A stretch of 64,000 nucleotides of DNA from Microbacterium hydrocarbonoxydans (lineage in GTDB: Bacteria > Actinomycetota > Actinomycetes > Actinomycetales > Microbacteriaceae), in NCBI RefSeq assembly GCF_023715885.1, contig NZ_JAMBOY010000003.1, positions 62,001 to 126,000 on the forward strand. Reading direction: 5' to 3'. Made by a program: the position numbers and the translations under genes. Below, piece after piece: positions 23,776 to 31,943 of this stretch. The notes below the pieces were generated by a model. That model made no database searches. It was not told where the DNA came from and saw only the letters and a program-made list of their open reading frames with translations. Each line of letters opens with the position of its first letter. Positions within the stretch are counted from its first letter, which is position 1.

Positions 23776-25485
23776 CTACAGGGCCGGGGTGCGCGGCGGG
23801 GGGATGCGGCGCTCGCCCGGACGGCCGATCGCCTCGAACGCCGCAGCGAGGCGAAGCAGCGCCGAGTCGTCGTAGGCGCGACCGGCGAAGGTCAGGCCGA
23901 TCGGCATCCCGATGTCGGCCATCAGTCCCATCGGCACGGTGACCGTCGGGATCCCGAGGTGTCGCACCGTGAGGTTGCCGTTCGCGATCCACGTGCCGTT
24001 GCGCCAGCCGAGATCGGCCGACGCCTCGTTCACGTCCATGTCGGCGGGGCCGACGTCGGCGACCGCGGGGAACACGACGGCGTCGAGCCCGAGGCGGTCC
24101 ATCCACTCTTCGAGATCGACGCGACGGGTCTCCTCCAGTCCGCGCAGCCCCTCGGGCAGCTCCGGCATGTCGGCGATCCCGACGCCGGGGTTGTCGCGCA
24201 CCCACTGCGGGTACTCGGCGATGTCGTCGTCGAAGCCGGTGTACCGGTCGGGCAGTGCGCCCGCGGGGTGCGGGAAGATCGTCGCCCCGTCGACGTCGGC
24301 GAGGGTGGACAGACGCGGGTCGCCGTTCGCCCGCAGGAAGTCCTCCCAGCCCCAGGCCGACAGGTCGACGATCTCGCGGCGCAGATACTCGGGCGATACG
24401 AGTCCACGGGTCGCGATCGTCGGGGCGCCCGGACGGTCGCCCTCGTAGTTCGACACGACGGGGAAGTCGACCTCGACGACCGCGGCTCCGGCGGCTTCCA
24501 GATCGCGCCGGGCGGCCTCCCACCGGGCGATCACCGACGCGCGCGTGTCGATGCGCTGCCCCGTCGGACCGCCGATGCCGGGAGAGGCGGCGGTGCCGGC
24601 ATCGGGATCCGCGTTGATGTACAGGCGCGGGATGCCGATGCGGGCGCCGCGCAGAGCCTCGCCGCCGTTCACGAGCGCCGGGTACGACTCCGGCCGCACG
24701 TCCGAGGCGGCGGGGAGGTCGACCCACGGCTGGGTGCGCCAGAAGTCGCCGCGCGTCTCGGTGTCGTCGGCGACGATCACGTCGAGCACCTCGAGCAGAT
24801 CGGCCATCGTGCGGGTGTGCGGCACGACGACGTCCATCGTCGGCACGAGCGGCCAGTTGCCGCGGGTCGAGATCACGCCGCGCGAGGGCGTGTACGCGCA
24901 CAGGGCGTTGTTCGTGGCGGGGCCTCGCCCGCTCGACCAGGTCTCCTCGCCGAGTCCGAAGGCCGCGAAGCTCGCGGCGGTCGCGGTGCCCGATCCGTTC
25001 GACGATCCCGACGCGAACGGCGCGGTGAGGAAGTCGGCGTTGTACGGACTCTCGGCGCGCCCGTAGACCCCGCGCTGCATGCCGCCGTTCGCCATCGGGG
25101 GCATGTTCGTCAGGCCGAGGCAGATCGCGCCGCCGGCGCGCAGACGTTCGATCGTGAAGGCATCGCGCTGCGCGATGAGCTCGGCGAAGGCCGGGCTGCC
25201 GGATGCCGCGGTGAGACCGCGCACGAGGTAGCTGTCCTTCGCGGTGTACGGGATGCCGTCGAGCGGCCCGAGCGCCTCACCACGCGCGCGGCGGGCGTCG
25301 GAGGCCTCGGCCTCAGCGTGCGCCTCCGGGTTGCGGACGACCACGGCGTTCAGCGCGGTGGCGGTGTCGGGACCGTCGAACGCGTCGATGCGCGCGAGGT
25401 AGGCGTCGACGAGGTCGACCGCCGTGACGGCTCCGCTCTCGAGCGCGCGGCGCAGTTCGGCGATGGTGGCCTCGTGGACGTTCAC
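23776..25485 (-). CDS. amidase signature family protein
   Basis: A 569-residue amidase-signature enzyme. The Lys-Ser-Ser catalytic system is visible: IPYTAKDSYLV supplies the Lys, and the glycine/serine-rich stretch ASGSSNGSGTATAASFAAFG supplies the cis-Ser and nucleophile Ser. LGLTNMPPMANGG lies between. Members hydrolyse amides such as allophanate, mandelamide or glutamyl-tRNA. The C-terminal part is longer than in the smallest members. GTG start overlapping the agmatine deiminase stop (GTGA) means tight coupling to that gene, so an N-carbamoyl or amide product of the deiminase is a possible substrate (inference). Confidence 0.87.
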   Translation of the reverse strand: MNVHEATIAELRRALESGAVTAVDLVDAYLARIDAFDGPDTATALNAVVVRNPEAHAEAEASDARRARGEALGPLDGIPYTAKDSYLVRGLTAASGSPAFAELIAQRDAFTIERLRAGGAICLGLTNMPPMANGGMQRGVYGRAESPYNADFLTAPFASGSSNGSGTATAASFAAFGLGEETWSSGRGPATNNALCAYTPSRGVISTRGNWPLVPTMDVVVPHTRTMADLLEVLDVIVADDTETRGDFWRTQPWVDLPAASDVRPESYPALVNGGEALRGARIGIPRLYINADPDAGTAASPGIGGPTGQRIDTRASVIARWEAARRDLEAAGAAVVEVDFPVVSNYEGDRPGAPTIATRGLVSPEYLRREIVDLSAWGWEDFLRANGDPRLSTLADVDGATIFPHPAGALPDRYTGFDDDIAEYPQWVRDNPGVGIADMPELPEGLRGLEETRRVDLEEWMDRLGLDAVVFPAVADVGPADMDVNEASADLGWRNGTWIANGNLTVRHLGIPTVTVPMGLMADIGMPIGLTFAGRAYDDSALLRLAAAFEAIGRPGERRIPPPRTPAL

Positions 25486-26525
25486 GGGGTCACCACCGCG
25501 ATCCGGGGCTGCTGCTGCGTGATGCAGTGGATGCCGCCGCCGCGGTCGAACAGCGGACGGGCGTCGACGGTGATGACCCGCCGACCGGGATAGGCGGCGG
25601 CGAGGATCTCGCGCGCCGCGGCATCCGCCTTCTCGTCGCCGAACCCGCACGCGACCACGCCGTCGTTCGTGACGAGGTGGTTGACGTAGCTCCAGTCGAC
25701 GAAGCCCTCGTCGTCGCGCAGCGTGGCCGGCGCGGGCAGGTCGATGATCTCGAAGCGGCGACCGGCGGCATCCGTCTGTCCGGCGAGGTGCGACCGCAGC
25801 TCGCGGCTCACCTCGTGGTCGGGGTGGTCGGGGTCGCGCTGGTCGTGCAGCAGCAGGCGGCCGGGGGAGGCGATCGTCGCGACGATGTCGATGTGGCCGT
25901 TCGTGCCGAAGTCGTCGTAGTCGCGGGTGAGTCCGCGCGGCAGCCAGACGGCCTTCGCGGCGCCGATCGTGCGAGCCATCTCGGCCTCGACGCGCTGCCT
26001 GTCGGCATACGGGTTGCGGCGGGGGTCGAGCTGCACGGTATCGGTGAGCAGCACGGTGCCCTCGCCGTCGACGTGGATGCCCCCTCCCTCGTTGACGAGC
26101 GTCGAGCTGACGAGCTCGGCGCCGACGGCTCCGGCGATGATGCGGGCGTGCTGGGCGGCCTTGCGCCACTGCGCCCACTCGGGCGCGCCCCAGCCGTTGA
26201 AGATCCAGTCCACGGCACCCAGCACGCCCGGCCGCTCGTCGTCGATCACGAACGTGGGACCGGAGTCCCGCATCCAGAACTCGTCGACCGGAGCCTCGAC
26301 GATGTCGATGTCGCGGCTCAGCATGCGCCGGGCTCGGGTGACCTCTGCGGGGTCGACCAGCATCGAGACGGGCTCGAACTCGGCGACGGCATGGGCGACG
26401 GCGGTCCAGGTGCCGTAGCCCTCCTCGCGCTCGGCGGCCGTGTCGCCGAGCGTCGGCCCCTCGGCGGGGAACGCCATCCAGGTGCGCTCGTGGGGTGCCG
26501 TCTCGGCGGGCATGCGCCAGGCCAT
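25482..26525 (-). CDS. aguA: agmatine deiminase family protein
   Basis: A 347-residue guanidine-group hydrolase (PPAD fold). The N-terminus PAETAPHERTWMAFPAEG is typical. Catalytic elements are visible: DEFWMRDSGPTFV (substrate Asp), NEGGGIHVDG, GTNGHIDIVA (catalytic His) and the C-terminal GGGIHCITQQQPR with the nucleophilic Cys. Agmatine deiminase gives N-carbamoylputrescine and ammonia. The ATG at 26525 gives the family start; a longer frame upstream is not like the family. It is the first gene of the minus-strand pair with the amidase, divergent from a TetR-type gene. Confidence 0.88.
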   Translation of the reverse strand: MAWRMPAETAPHERTWMAFPAEGPTLGDTAAEREEGYGTWTAVAHAVAEFEPVSMLVDPAEVTRARRMLSRDIDIVEAPVDEFWMRDSGPTFVIDDERPGVLGAVDWIFNGWGAPEWAQWRKAAQHARIIAGAVGAELVSSTLVNEGGGIHVDGEGTVLLTDTVQLDPRRNPYADRQRVEAEMARTIGAAKAVWLPRGLTRDYDDFGTNGHIDIVATIASPGRLLLHDQRDPDHPDHEVSRELRSHLAGQTDAAGRRFEIIDLPAPATLRDDEGFVDWSYVNHLVTNDGVVACGFGDEKADAAAREILAAAYPGRRVITVDARPLFDRGGGIHCITQQQPRIAVVTP

Positions 26526-26565
26526 GGGTCGTCTCCTCACCGTGATCGCTCGCGCCCTCGCGCTA

Positions 26566-26594
26566 TTGAACATGCGATCAACAGGTGCTACGGT
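26566..26594 (+). promoter_or_regulatory. promoter of the TetR/decarboxylase operon
   Basis: TTGAAC (26566-26571) and TACGGT (26589-26594) are exactly 17 nt apart. The start codon follows 5-8 nt later, so the transcript should be leaderless. TTGA (26566-26569) and TCAA (26578-26581) are inverted arms and could form part of a regulator site for the TetR-type protein. Confidence 0.6.
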
Positions 26595-26602
26595 AGCCCG
26601 TG

Positions 26603-27247
26603 ATGAAGAGCAGGTCAAGAGCCGCGACGCCGCGCCGACTCCCGCCCCTGGAGCGAGAGCGGTCGATCGTCGACGCGGCCGTCGCGCTCGCCGCCGAGAG
26701 CGGTCTGGAGGCTCTCACCGTTCGCGCGATAGCCGGGAGAGCGGGCGTGGCGCCCGCGCTCGTCGCCCACTACCGGCCGGTCATGGACGCGTTCGTGGCC
26801 GAGGTCTTCGGCGCGATCGTCGCGGCCGAGCGCGAGGAGGTCATCGCGTCCCACGACTCTGGCGAGCTGCGGGAGAACCTCCTGCACCTCATCGAGACGC
26901 TGCTCGACGAGCACCGCGACGACGTCGCGGTCGTCTGGGTGCAGTCGTGGGCCCTCGGCGCCCGCAATGAGGCGCTCGCCGCCCGGGTGCGCGCCGAGAT
27001 GGACCTCTGGCAGAGCGCGCTCGAAGACCTCATCGCCCGCGCGATCGCCGACAACCCGCATACGTCGGTCGATCCGGCGTCGGCGGCGTGGATGCTGCTC
27101 GCCATGGTCGACGGCATGAGCGCGCACTCGCTCGTCAAATGGGCGCCCCGTGACCGGTCCGCGCTCGCGCGTCGCACTCTCGCGGCCGTCCTCGACATCC
27201 CCGCGGACGCGACGGCGCCCGCCGCGCACCCCTCGACAGACAGGTAG
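26603..27247 (+). CDS. TetR family transcriptional regulator
   Basis: A 214-residue TetR-type protein. The HTH is in the first 60 residues: RERSIVDAAVALAAESGLEA, TVRAIAGRAGVAPALVAHYR. The remaining helices form the ligand-binding/dimerisation domain (HLIETLLDEHRDDVAVVWVQ). It is divergent from the agmatine deiminase/amidase pair and followed 12 nt later by a PLP decarboxylase, so it likely controls both units. GTG at 26600 is an alternative start; a promoter with TACGGT a few nt upstream suggests a leaderless mRNA. The effector is unknown. Confidence 0.88.
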   Translation: MKSRSRAATPRRLPPLERERSIVDAAVALAAESGLEALTVRAIAGRAGVAPALVAHYRPVMDAFVAEVFGAIVAAEREEVIASHDSGELRENLLHLIETLLDEHRDDVAVVWVQSWALGARNEALAARVRAEMDLWQSALEDLIARAIADNPHTSVDPASAAWMLLAMVDGMSAHSLVKWAPRDRSALARRTLAAVLDIPADATAPAAHPSTDR

Positions 27248-27259
27248 GAAGAGACCCCC

Positions 27260-28633
27260 ATGGGCGCAGAACGCATGCACGCGGCATCCGCGGAGTCGAC
27301 GGCGATCGTCGATGCCGTGCTCGACTACTCCCGGCGGCGGATGCTGGCCGCCGACGTGCCGCTCGACAAGCCGCAGACGCCGGCCGAGCTGAACCGCCTC
27401 GTCGGCACGACCATCACCGACGCGGGCCTCGGTGCCCAGCGGGCGCTGAGCGTCTTCGAGCACATCCTCGCCCCGGCGTGCCTCACCACGAGCCACCCGT
27501 CGTACCTGTCGTTCATCCCCACGGCGCCGACCATGGCGGCGATCGCATTCGACCTCGTGGTCTCGGCATCCGGCCTGTACGGCGGCAGCTGGCTCGAGGG
27601 CGCCGGCGCCGTGCACGCCGAGAACGAGGTGCTGTCGTTCCTGGCTGCCGAGTTCGGTCTGCCCGCCGGCGCCGGGGGAGTGTTCGTGCAGGGCGGGACG
27701 ATCGGCAACCTCTCGGCGCTCGTCGCGGCGCGTGAGGCCGCTCGGGCTCGCCTGGTGGAGCGGGGCGTCGAGCCGCCCGCACGGTGGAAGATCGTGTGCA
27801 GCGTCGAGGCGCACTCCTCCAACAAGTCGGCCGCGAAGGTCATGGACGCGGATGTGCTGCTCGTGCCCGCGGGGCCCGACGGGGTGCTGCGAGCGGATGC
27901 CGTGCGCGCGGCGCTCCGCGAGCACGGCGATGAGATCTGCGCCGTCGTCGCCACGGCCGGGTCGACGAACTTCGGGATCGTCGACGACATCGCCGGCATC
28001 GCGGCTCTCAAGGACGAGTTCGACTTCTGGCTGCACATCGACGGCGCCTACGGGCTCACCGCGATGCTCGCGCCGGACGCCCGGCCGATCTTCGCCGGGG
28101 TGGAGCGCGCCGACTCGGTGATCGTCGACCCGCACAAGTGGCTGTTCGCGCCGTTCGACTGCTGCGCCCTCATCTACCGCGACCCCGAGACCGGCCGCCG
28201 CGCGCACACGCAGCACGCCGAGTACCTCGACACCCTGACGGATGCCGGCGACTACAGCCCCTCGGACTACTCGATCCAACTGACCCGGCGGCCGCGCGGA
28301 CTGCCGCTGTGGTTCTCACTCGCGACCTACGGGGTCGAGGCGTATCGCGAGGCGATCGGGGCGACGATCGCCCTCGCGAAGCGCATCGCGGAGGAGATCG
28401 CCGCGCGCCCCGAGCTGCGGCTCGTCCGTGACCCGCAGCTCTCCGTCGTCGTGTTCGAGCGCGACGGCTGGGAACGCGCCGACTACGACCGCTGGTCCGA
28501 CGCTCTGCTCGACTCGCAGCGCGCGTTCGTCGTGCCGAGCTCGCACCAGGGGCGGCCGAACACGCGGTTCGCGATCCTCAACCCGCTGACGACCTTCGCC
28601 GACCTCGTCGGCATCCTCGACACGATGAAGTGA
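27260..28633 (+). CDS. group II PLP-dependent amino acid decarboxylase
   Basis: A 457-residue pyridoxal-5'-phosphate decarboxylase of the aromatic-amino-acid/glutamate/diaminobutyrate group. Motifs are TTSHPSYLSFIPTAPT (substrate pocket), GGTIGNLSALVAAREA, FDFWLHIDGAYGL (Asp that binds the PLP pyridine) and the PLP lysine in SVIVDPHKWLFAPFDCC. The precise substrate cannot be told from sequence. It follows the TetR-type gene by 12 nt with GTAGGAAGAG before the ATG, and faces the amidase/agmatine deiminase pair across that regulator, which suggests amine or polyamine metabolism. Confidence 0.88.
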   Translation: MGAERMHAASAESTAIVDAVLDYSRRRMLAADVPLDKPQTPAELNRLVGTTITDAGLGAQRALSVFEHILAPACLTTSHPSYLSFIPTAPTMAAIAFDLVVSASGLYGGSWLEGAGAVHAENEVLSFLAAEFGLPAGAGGVFVQGGTIGNLSALVAAREAARARLVERGVEPPARWKIVCSVEAHSSNKSAAKVMDADVLLVPAGPDGVLRADAVRAALREHGDEICAVVATAGSTNFGIVDDIAGIAALKDEFDFWLHIDGAYGLTAMLAPDARPIFAGVERADSVIVDPHKWLFAPFDCCALIYRDPETGRRAHTQHAEYLDTLTDAGDYSPSDYSIQLTRRPRGLPLWFSLATYGVEAYREAIGATIALAKRIAEEIAARPELRLVRDPQLSVVVFERDGWERADYDRWSDALLDSQRAFVVPSSHQGRPNTRFAILNPLTTFADLVGILDTMK

Positions 28634-28673
28634 CTTCCGAGGCCGAGCCACCCCCTCGTGCTCGAGCGGCCCC

Positions 28674-28766
28674 CTTGCGATCTCTCGCAAGAGGGGTGGT
28701 TCGGTCGAAGAGGGGTGGTTCGGTCGAAGAGGGGTGGTTCGGTCGAAGAGGGGTGGCTCGGCGGAG
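28674..28766. repeat. four 19-bp tandem repeats beside a hairpin
   Basis: The 19-mer GAGGGGTGGTTCGGTCGAA is repeated at 28691, 28710 and 28729, with a fourth degenerate copy at 28748. Just before it CTTGCG/CGCAAG (28674-28679 and 28686-28691) form a hairpin, and GAGCCACCCCCTCG at about 28643 is an inverted copy of the unit. The block lies between two convergent genes and may act as a terminator or a recombination-prone element. Confidence 0.8.
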
Positions 28767-28777
28767 GAGGGATGGCG

Positions 28778-29845
28778 TCAGCGGGACGTGTGGGTGTCGA
28801 GGAAATCGATCGTCCGCTGCAGCGCGGTCTGGGCGTCAGGCAGGTCGAGGTGGAACTGGTACTCATGCGGCAGTGCCGGTTCGTGCGGCGCCGGCCAGAA
28901 GAGCGTCGTCACATCGACGCCGAGCTGGTCGAGCCGCTTCGCCATCGGGATCGACTGCAGCCAGGTGAGGCCGTCGCCGTTGCCGCCCGAGATGTAGGTG
29001 GCGGGGAAGTCGGCCGTGACCCAGTCGATGGTCGACATGGTCGCGCCGGTGGCGTCCTCAGCCCAGGTCTTCGTGCCCGAGTACGCCCACATCGCCGACT
29101 TGAAACCCCACCCGGCGATGCCGTCGAGTTGCGCGAGCGCGGCGAGGTCGTACACGCCGCAGTTGAGGATGGTCGCCGCGACCTGCGAGGCCTGCAGAGC
29201 CGGCTCGATGTCCATGATCTCGGCGTAGGCCGGGCTGGTGATGAGCGTGGCCATCTGGCTGGCCAACTGGCCGCCGGCCGAGTCGCCGGCGAGCACGATC
29301 TGATCGGGGTCGACGCCGAGCTCGTCGGCATGCTCGTCGATGTAGGCGAGTGCCGCGTTGAGCTGGTTCACCGCGAGCGGGTACACCCCTTCCGGCCCGA
29401 TCGTGTAGTTGACGCCGATCGTCGTGTATCCCTCGCCAGCGAGGATGCGCAGGTAGGGGGCGACGTCGGCCTTGGACCCCGAGATCCAGGCGCCGCCGTG
29501 GATCCAGACGATCGTGGGAAGGGGGTCGGTGGGGGATGCCGGGGCGAAGACGTCCATCGTGGTGTCAGCGCCTGCATCGCCGTACGACACGTCGAGCTTC
29601 TCGGTGAGCTCGGTGTCCGGCACGTGCCTGTCCATCTCGGCCGCTGTCTCGGCGCCACCCTTCTCGAACACCGAGCGGATGAGCATGGCGGAGGGCCACG
29701 GGGTGAGTGCGCTGACGAGGGCCGCGATCACGACGACGGCGACGACGATCAGCAGCGCGACCTTCGTGCGGTGCCAGGGCCGGCGGGGGCGCCGCCCGGT
29801 CGTCTCGGTCGGTGCACTCTCGTCGGCGGGCGCGCTCGCGGTCAT
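28778..29845 (-). CDS. alpha/beta hydrolase (HSL/carboxylesterase type), membrane-anchored
   Basis: A 355-residue hydrolase with an N-terminal cytoplasmic tail and one membrane span near residues 27-48 (KVALLIVVAVVVIAALVSAL), so the enzyme faces outward. The oxyanion-hole motif HGGAW and nucleophile elbow GDSAGG match hormone-sensitive-lipase-like carboxylesterases; a late FLDTH segment closes the fold. The substrate is unknown. ATG at 29845 is chosen over the frame start at 29866 because the N-terminus then matches. Expressed toward the tandem-repeat block that separates it from the decarboxylase gene. Confidence 0.87.
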   Translation of the reverse strand: MTASAPADESAPTETTGRRPRRPWHRTKVALLIVVAVVVIAALVSALTPWPSAMLIRSVFEKGGAETAAEMDRHVPDTELTEKLDVSYGDAGADTTMDVFAPASPTDPLPTIVWIHGGAWISGSKADVAPYLRILAGEGYTTIGVNYTIGPEGVYPLAVNQLNAALAYIDEHADELGVDPDQIVLAGDSAGGQLASQMATLITSPAYAEIMDIEPALQASQVAATILNCGVYDLAALAQLDGIAGWGFKSAMWAYSGTKTWAEDATGATMSTIDWVTADFPATYISGGNGDGLTWLQSIPMAKRLDQLGVDVTTLFWPAPHEPALPHEYQFHLDLPDAQTALQRTIDFLDTHTSR

Positions 29846-29908
29846 GGGGATCCCCTCTCCGCGCAACAGTGTGGCAGTATTCCGGTTGCTGCCGCATCCG
29901 CCGAGTCG

Positions 29909-30442
29909 TCAGGTGGCGCGGCCGCCGAGCCCGCGCACGATGGTCTGCAGTCCGTAGGCGAACGCCTGGTCGACGTCGCCGCCGAGGCGGAACGCCCGGG
30001 TGAGCTCCATCTGCAGGAAGCCCGTCGCCCAGGCGGTGAAGAGGCGCGCTGCGTCGAGAGCGTGCTCGGCGCCGACCAGGGACTCGCAGGCGCGGAGCAC
30101 CGGAGCCGACGCACGGTGCAGAGCGTCCTCCGGAGCGACCGGGGTGAACAGCAGGCGGAACGCCTCCGGTCGGTCATGTGCGAATCGTCGATACACGCCC
30201 GCCAGCGCGGTCAGGTCGTCGTGGCTCGACGCGAGCCGCGCCGCAAGGTCGTCCGCCGCCTCCGCGGCTACCGCCTGCAACAGCGCTTCCCGGTCGCGCA
30301 CGCGCTTGTAGAGCGAGGGAGCGCGCACGCCGACGCGGGCGGCGACAGCCTGCATCGTCACTCCGGTAGGCCCGCTCTCCTCGAGCAGGGCGCAGCCCGC
30401 CTGCACGACGGCCTCGGTGGTGGTGCGTTCGGGGGTCGGCAT
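29909..30442 (-). CDS. TetR family transcriptional regulator
   Basis: A 177-residue TetR-type regulator with HTH motif VQAGCALLEESGPTGVTMQA then RVGVRAPSLYKRVRDREALL in the first 60 residues and a short ligand domain (TetR_C-type, with FRLLFTPVAPEDALHRASAP). It is divergent from the MBL-fold hydrolase, with three overlapping perfect inverted repeats between them (30471-30506), which should be its operator. The ATG at 30442 fits the usual start; the longer frame to 30586 runs across the operator and is rejected. Confidence 0.9.
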   Translation of the reverse strand: MPTPERTTTEAVVQAGCALLEESGPTGVTMQAVAARVGVRAPSLYKRVRDREALLQAVAAEAADDLAARLASSHDDLTALAGVYRRFAHDRPEAFRLLFTPVAPEDALHRASAPVLRACESLVGAEHALDAARLFTAWATGFLQMELTRAFRLGGDVDQAFAYGLQTIVRGLGGRAT

Positions 30443-30470
30443 CCGGTTCTCCTGTCCTTCGGAGCCATGA

Positions 30471-30506
30471 CTATTGACAATAGCTATGATAGCTACGTAA
30501 CGTAGC
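30471..30506. promoter_or_regulatory. three successive palindromes between TetR and MBL genes
   Basis: CTATTGACAATAG (30471-30483), TAGCTATGATAGCTA (30481-30495) and GCTACGTAACGTAGC (30492-30506) are perfect inverted repeats with 6, 7 and 7 bp arms around single central bases, overlapping end to end. TTGACA at 30474-30479 could be a -35. Such a chain is a strong operator candidate for the adjacent TetR-type protein, possibly with two or three dimers side by side. Confidence 0.75.
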
Positions 30507-30538
30507 CATCGCAACCGAAGGGCCATCGCAACCGAAGG
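30505..30538 (+). repeat. 17-bp perfect tandem duplication before the MBL gene
   Basis: GCCATCGCAACCGAAGG occurs twice head to tail (30505-30521 and 30522-30538), directly before the GAAGGGA ribosome-binding site of the MBL gene. It duplicates part of the leader, including a GAAGG element. Confidence 0.75.
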
Positions 30539-30545
30539 GACCGCC

Positions 30546-31256
30546 ATGAAGCTCGCACCGCACCTGCATCGCCTGGGAGGGGACATCGTCTCCTCCTACC
30601 TGATCGACCTCCCCGAGGGGATCACGCTCATCGACGCCGGGATGCCGGGGCACTGGCGTGACCTGAATCGCGAGCTCGAGCTGATCGGCCGCGCGATCGC
30701 GGATGTCCGCGGCGTCGTGCTGACCCACGGCGACAGCGACCACATCGGGTTCGCCGAGCGGCTGCGCCGTGAGACGGGGGCGCCGATCTTCATCCACTCC
30801 GCCGATGCCCACCGCGTCCGCACGGGCGAGAAGCCCAAGACGGCGATGGGGCCGTCGCGTCTCGGACCGATGCTCGGCTTCCTCGCCTACGGCATCCGTC
30901 AGCGCGCGCTGCGCACGCCGCACGTGACCGAGGTGAGGGAGGTCGCCGACGGCGACGTGCTGGATCTGCCTGGTTCTCCCGTGATCATCGAGATGCCGGG
31001 CCACTCCCCGGGCAGCGTCGCGATCCACGTGCCCGCGGTCGACGCCGTCTTCGTCGGCGATGCCCTGACGACCCGCCACGTGCTCACCGGTCGAGAAGGC
31101 GCGCAGCCCGCCCCGTTCACCGATGACCCCGAGCGCGCGCTGGCGTCGCTCGACCGGCTCGCCGCCGTTCCGGCATCCTGGGTCCTGCCCGGTCATGGCG
31201 CACCCTGGCGCGGCACGCCCGCCGACATCGCGAAGGCCGTGCGCGCGGCCGCGTGA
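30546..31256 (+). CDS. MBL-fold metallo-hydrolase
   Basis: A 236-residue metallo-beta-lactamase-fold protein. The metal motif is THGDSDHIG (a variant of HxHxDH in which the first His-x-His is HGDSDH), with further ligands at EMPGHSPGSV and VFVGDAL, and a final VLPGHGAPW. Such enzymes hydrolyse thioesters, lactones or phosphodiesters. Its partner is the divergent TetR-type gene with a triple-palindrome operator, so expression is likely induced by its substrate or a related compound (inference). ATG is preceded by GAAGGGA. Confidence 0.88.
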   Translation: MKLAPHLHRLGGDIVSSYLIDLPEGITLIDAGMPGHWRDLNRELELIGRAIADVRGVVLTHGDSDHIGFAERLRRETGAPIFIHSADAHRVRTGEKPKTAMGPSRLGPMLGFLAYGIRQRALRTPHVTEVREVADGDVLDLPGSPVIIEMPGHSPGSVAIHVPAVDAVFVGDALTTRHVLTGREGAQPAPFTDDPERALASLDRLAAVPASWVLPGHGAPWRGTPADIAKAVRAAA

Positions 31257-31268
31257 CGCTGGTTGCGG

Positions 31269-31355
31269 CGTCCCGATCTGCTGACGACGTCCCGATCCGC
31301 GGACCGATCCGGCGAATCGGCCAGCGGATCGTGCCTGGGTCGGCAGATCGGGACG
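31269..31355. terminator. inverted-repeat region between convergent genes
   Basis: CGTCCCGATCTGC (31269-31281) and GCAGATCGGGACG (31343-31355) are a perfect 13-bp inverted pair. A near copy, CGTCCCGATCCGC (31288-31300), and CGATCCG/CGGATCG further inside allow alternative stems. It occupies the gap between the convergent MBL and cysteine-hydrolase genes and could terminate both. Confidence 0.65.
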
Positions 31356-31373
31356 ACGGACGGCCCGCCCGGC

Positions 31374-31943
31374 TCAGCGCGCGGCGAGCACCGTGGCCGT
31401 GTCGCGGACCGTCAGCTGCGGCGGATACAGGCCCATGACATGCAGAGCGGCGGTGTGGTTCTCGGCCGTCGATCCCGCGCAGGCGTCGGCGGCGATCGCC
31501 ACGTGAGCGCCGGCATCCACGGCGGCGAGAGCCGTGGAGACGACGCAGCAATCGGTCGACACCCCGGCCAGCACCACGTGGGCCCCGCGCCCGATGATCG
31601 CCTCGAGCTGAGCGCCCCACTTGCCGAACGTGGGCAGGTCGAGCGTCGGATGCGGCGACAGATCCCGCGCCTCGGGCACGAGGTCGAACAGCGGATCGCT
31701 CGGCGGTCGGTCCGCGAACGGCCACTCGGCGAAGTAGTCGCCCCAGGCCGTGTCCCGGTCGCCCGTCGGCATCCATCGGGTGACGACCACGTTCTCGCCG
31801 AACGCGGCGGCCAACTCGCGGATGCGCCCGATCGCATCCCCGAAGAACGGCGAGCCCCACGCCGAGTCCGGAGAGGCGAAGATCGTCTGCGGATCGACCA
31901 CCACCAGCCACGACGGGGTCGTCGAGCCTGTCCCAGCGCTCAC
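31374..31943 (-). CDS. isochorismatase-family cysteine hydrolase
   Basis: A 189-residue isochorismatase-like hydrolase. The catalytic triad Asp-Lys-Cys is visible: WLVVVDPQTIF (Asp), LPTFGKWGAQ (Lys) and LAGVSTDCCVVSTAL (nucleophile Cys, with the cis-peptide before). Relatives include nicotinamidase, ureidoacrylate amidohydrolase (RutB) and N-carbamoylsarcosine amidase. Its ATG overlaps the upstream NCS1 permease stop (ATGA), so uptake and hydrolysis of one nitrogen compound is likely, for example a nucleobase or nicotinamide-like amide; which one cannot be told. Confidence 0.87.
   Translation of the reverse strand: MSAGTGSTTPSWLVVVDPQTIFASPDSAWGSPFFGDAIGRIRELAAAFGENVVVTRWMPTGDRDTAWGDYFAEWPFADRPPSDPLFDLVPEARDLSPHPTLDLPTFGKWGAQLEAIIGRGAHVVLAGVSTDCCVVSTALAAVDAGAHVAIAADACAGSTAENHTAALHVMGLYPPQLTVRDTATVLAAR

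Noticed and set aside
30481..30495. An attachment or recombination site
   Set aside because: The palindromes lie between a TetR-type gene and its likely target, with no integrase or transposase nearby; an operator explains them.
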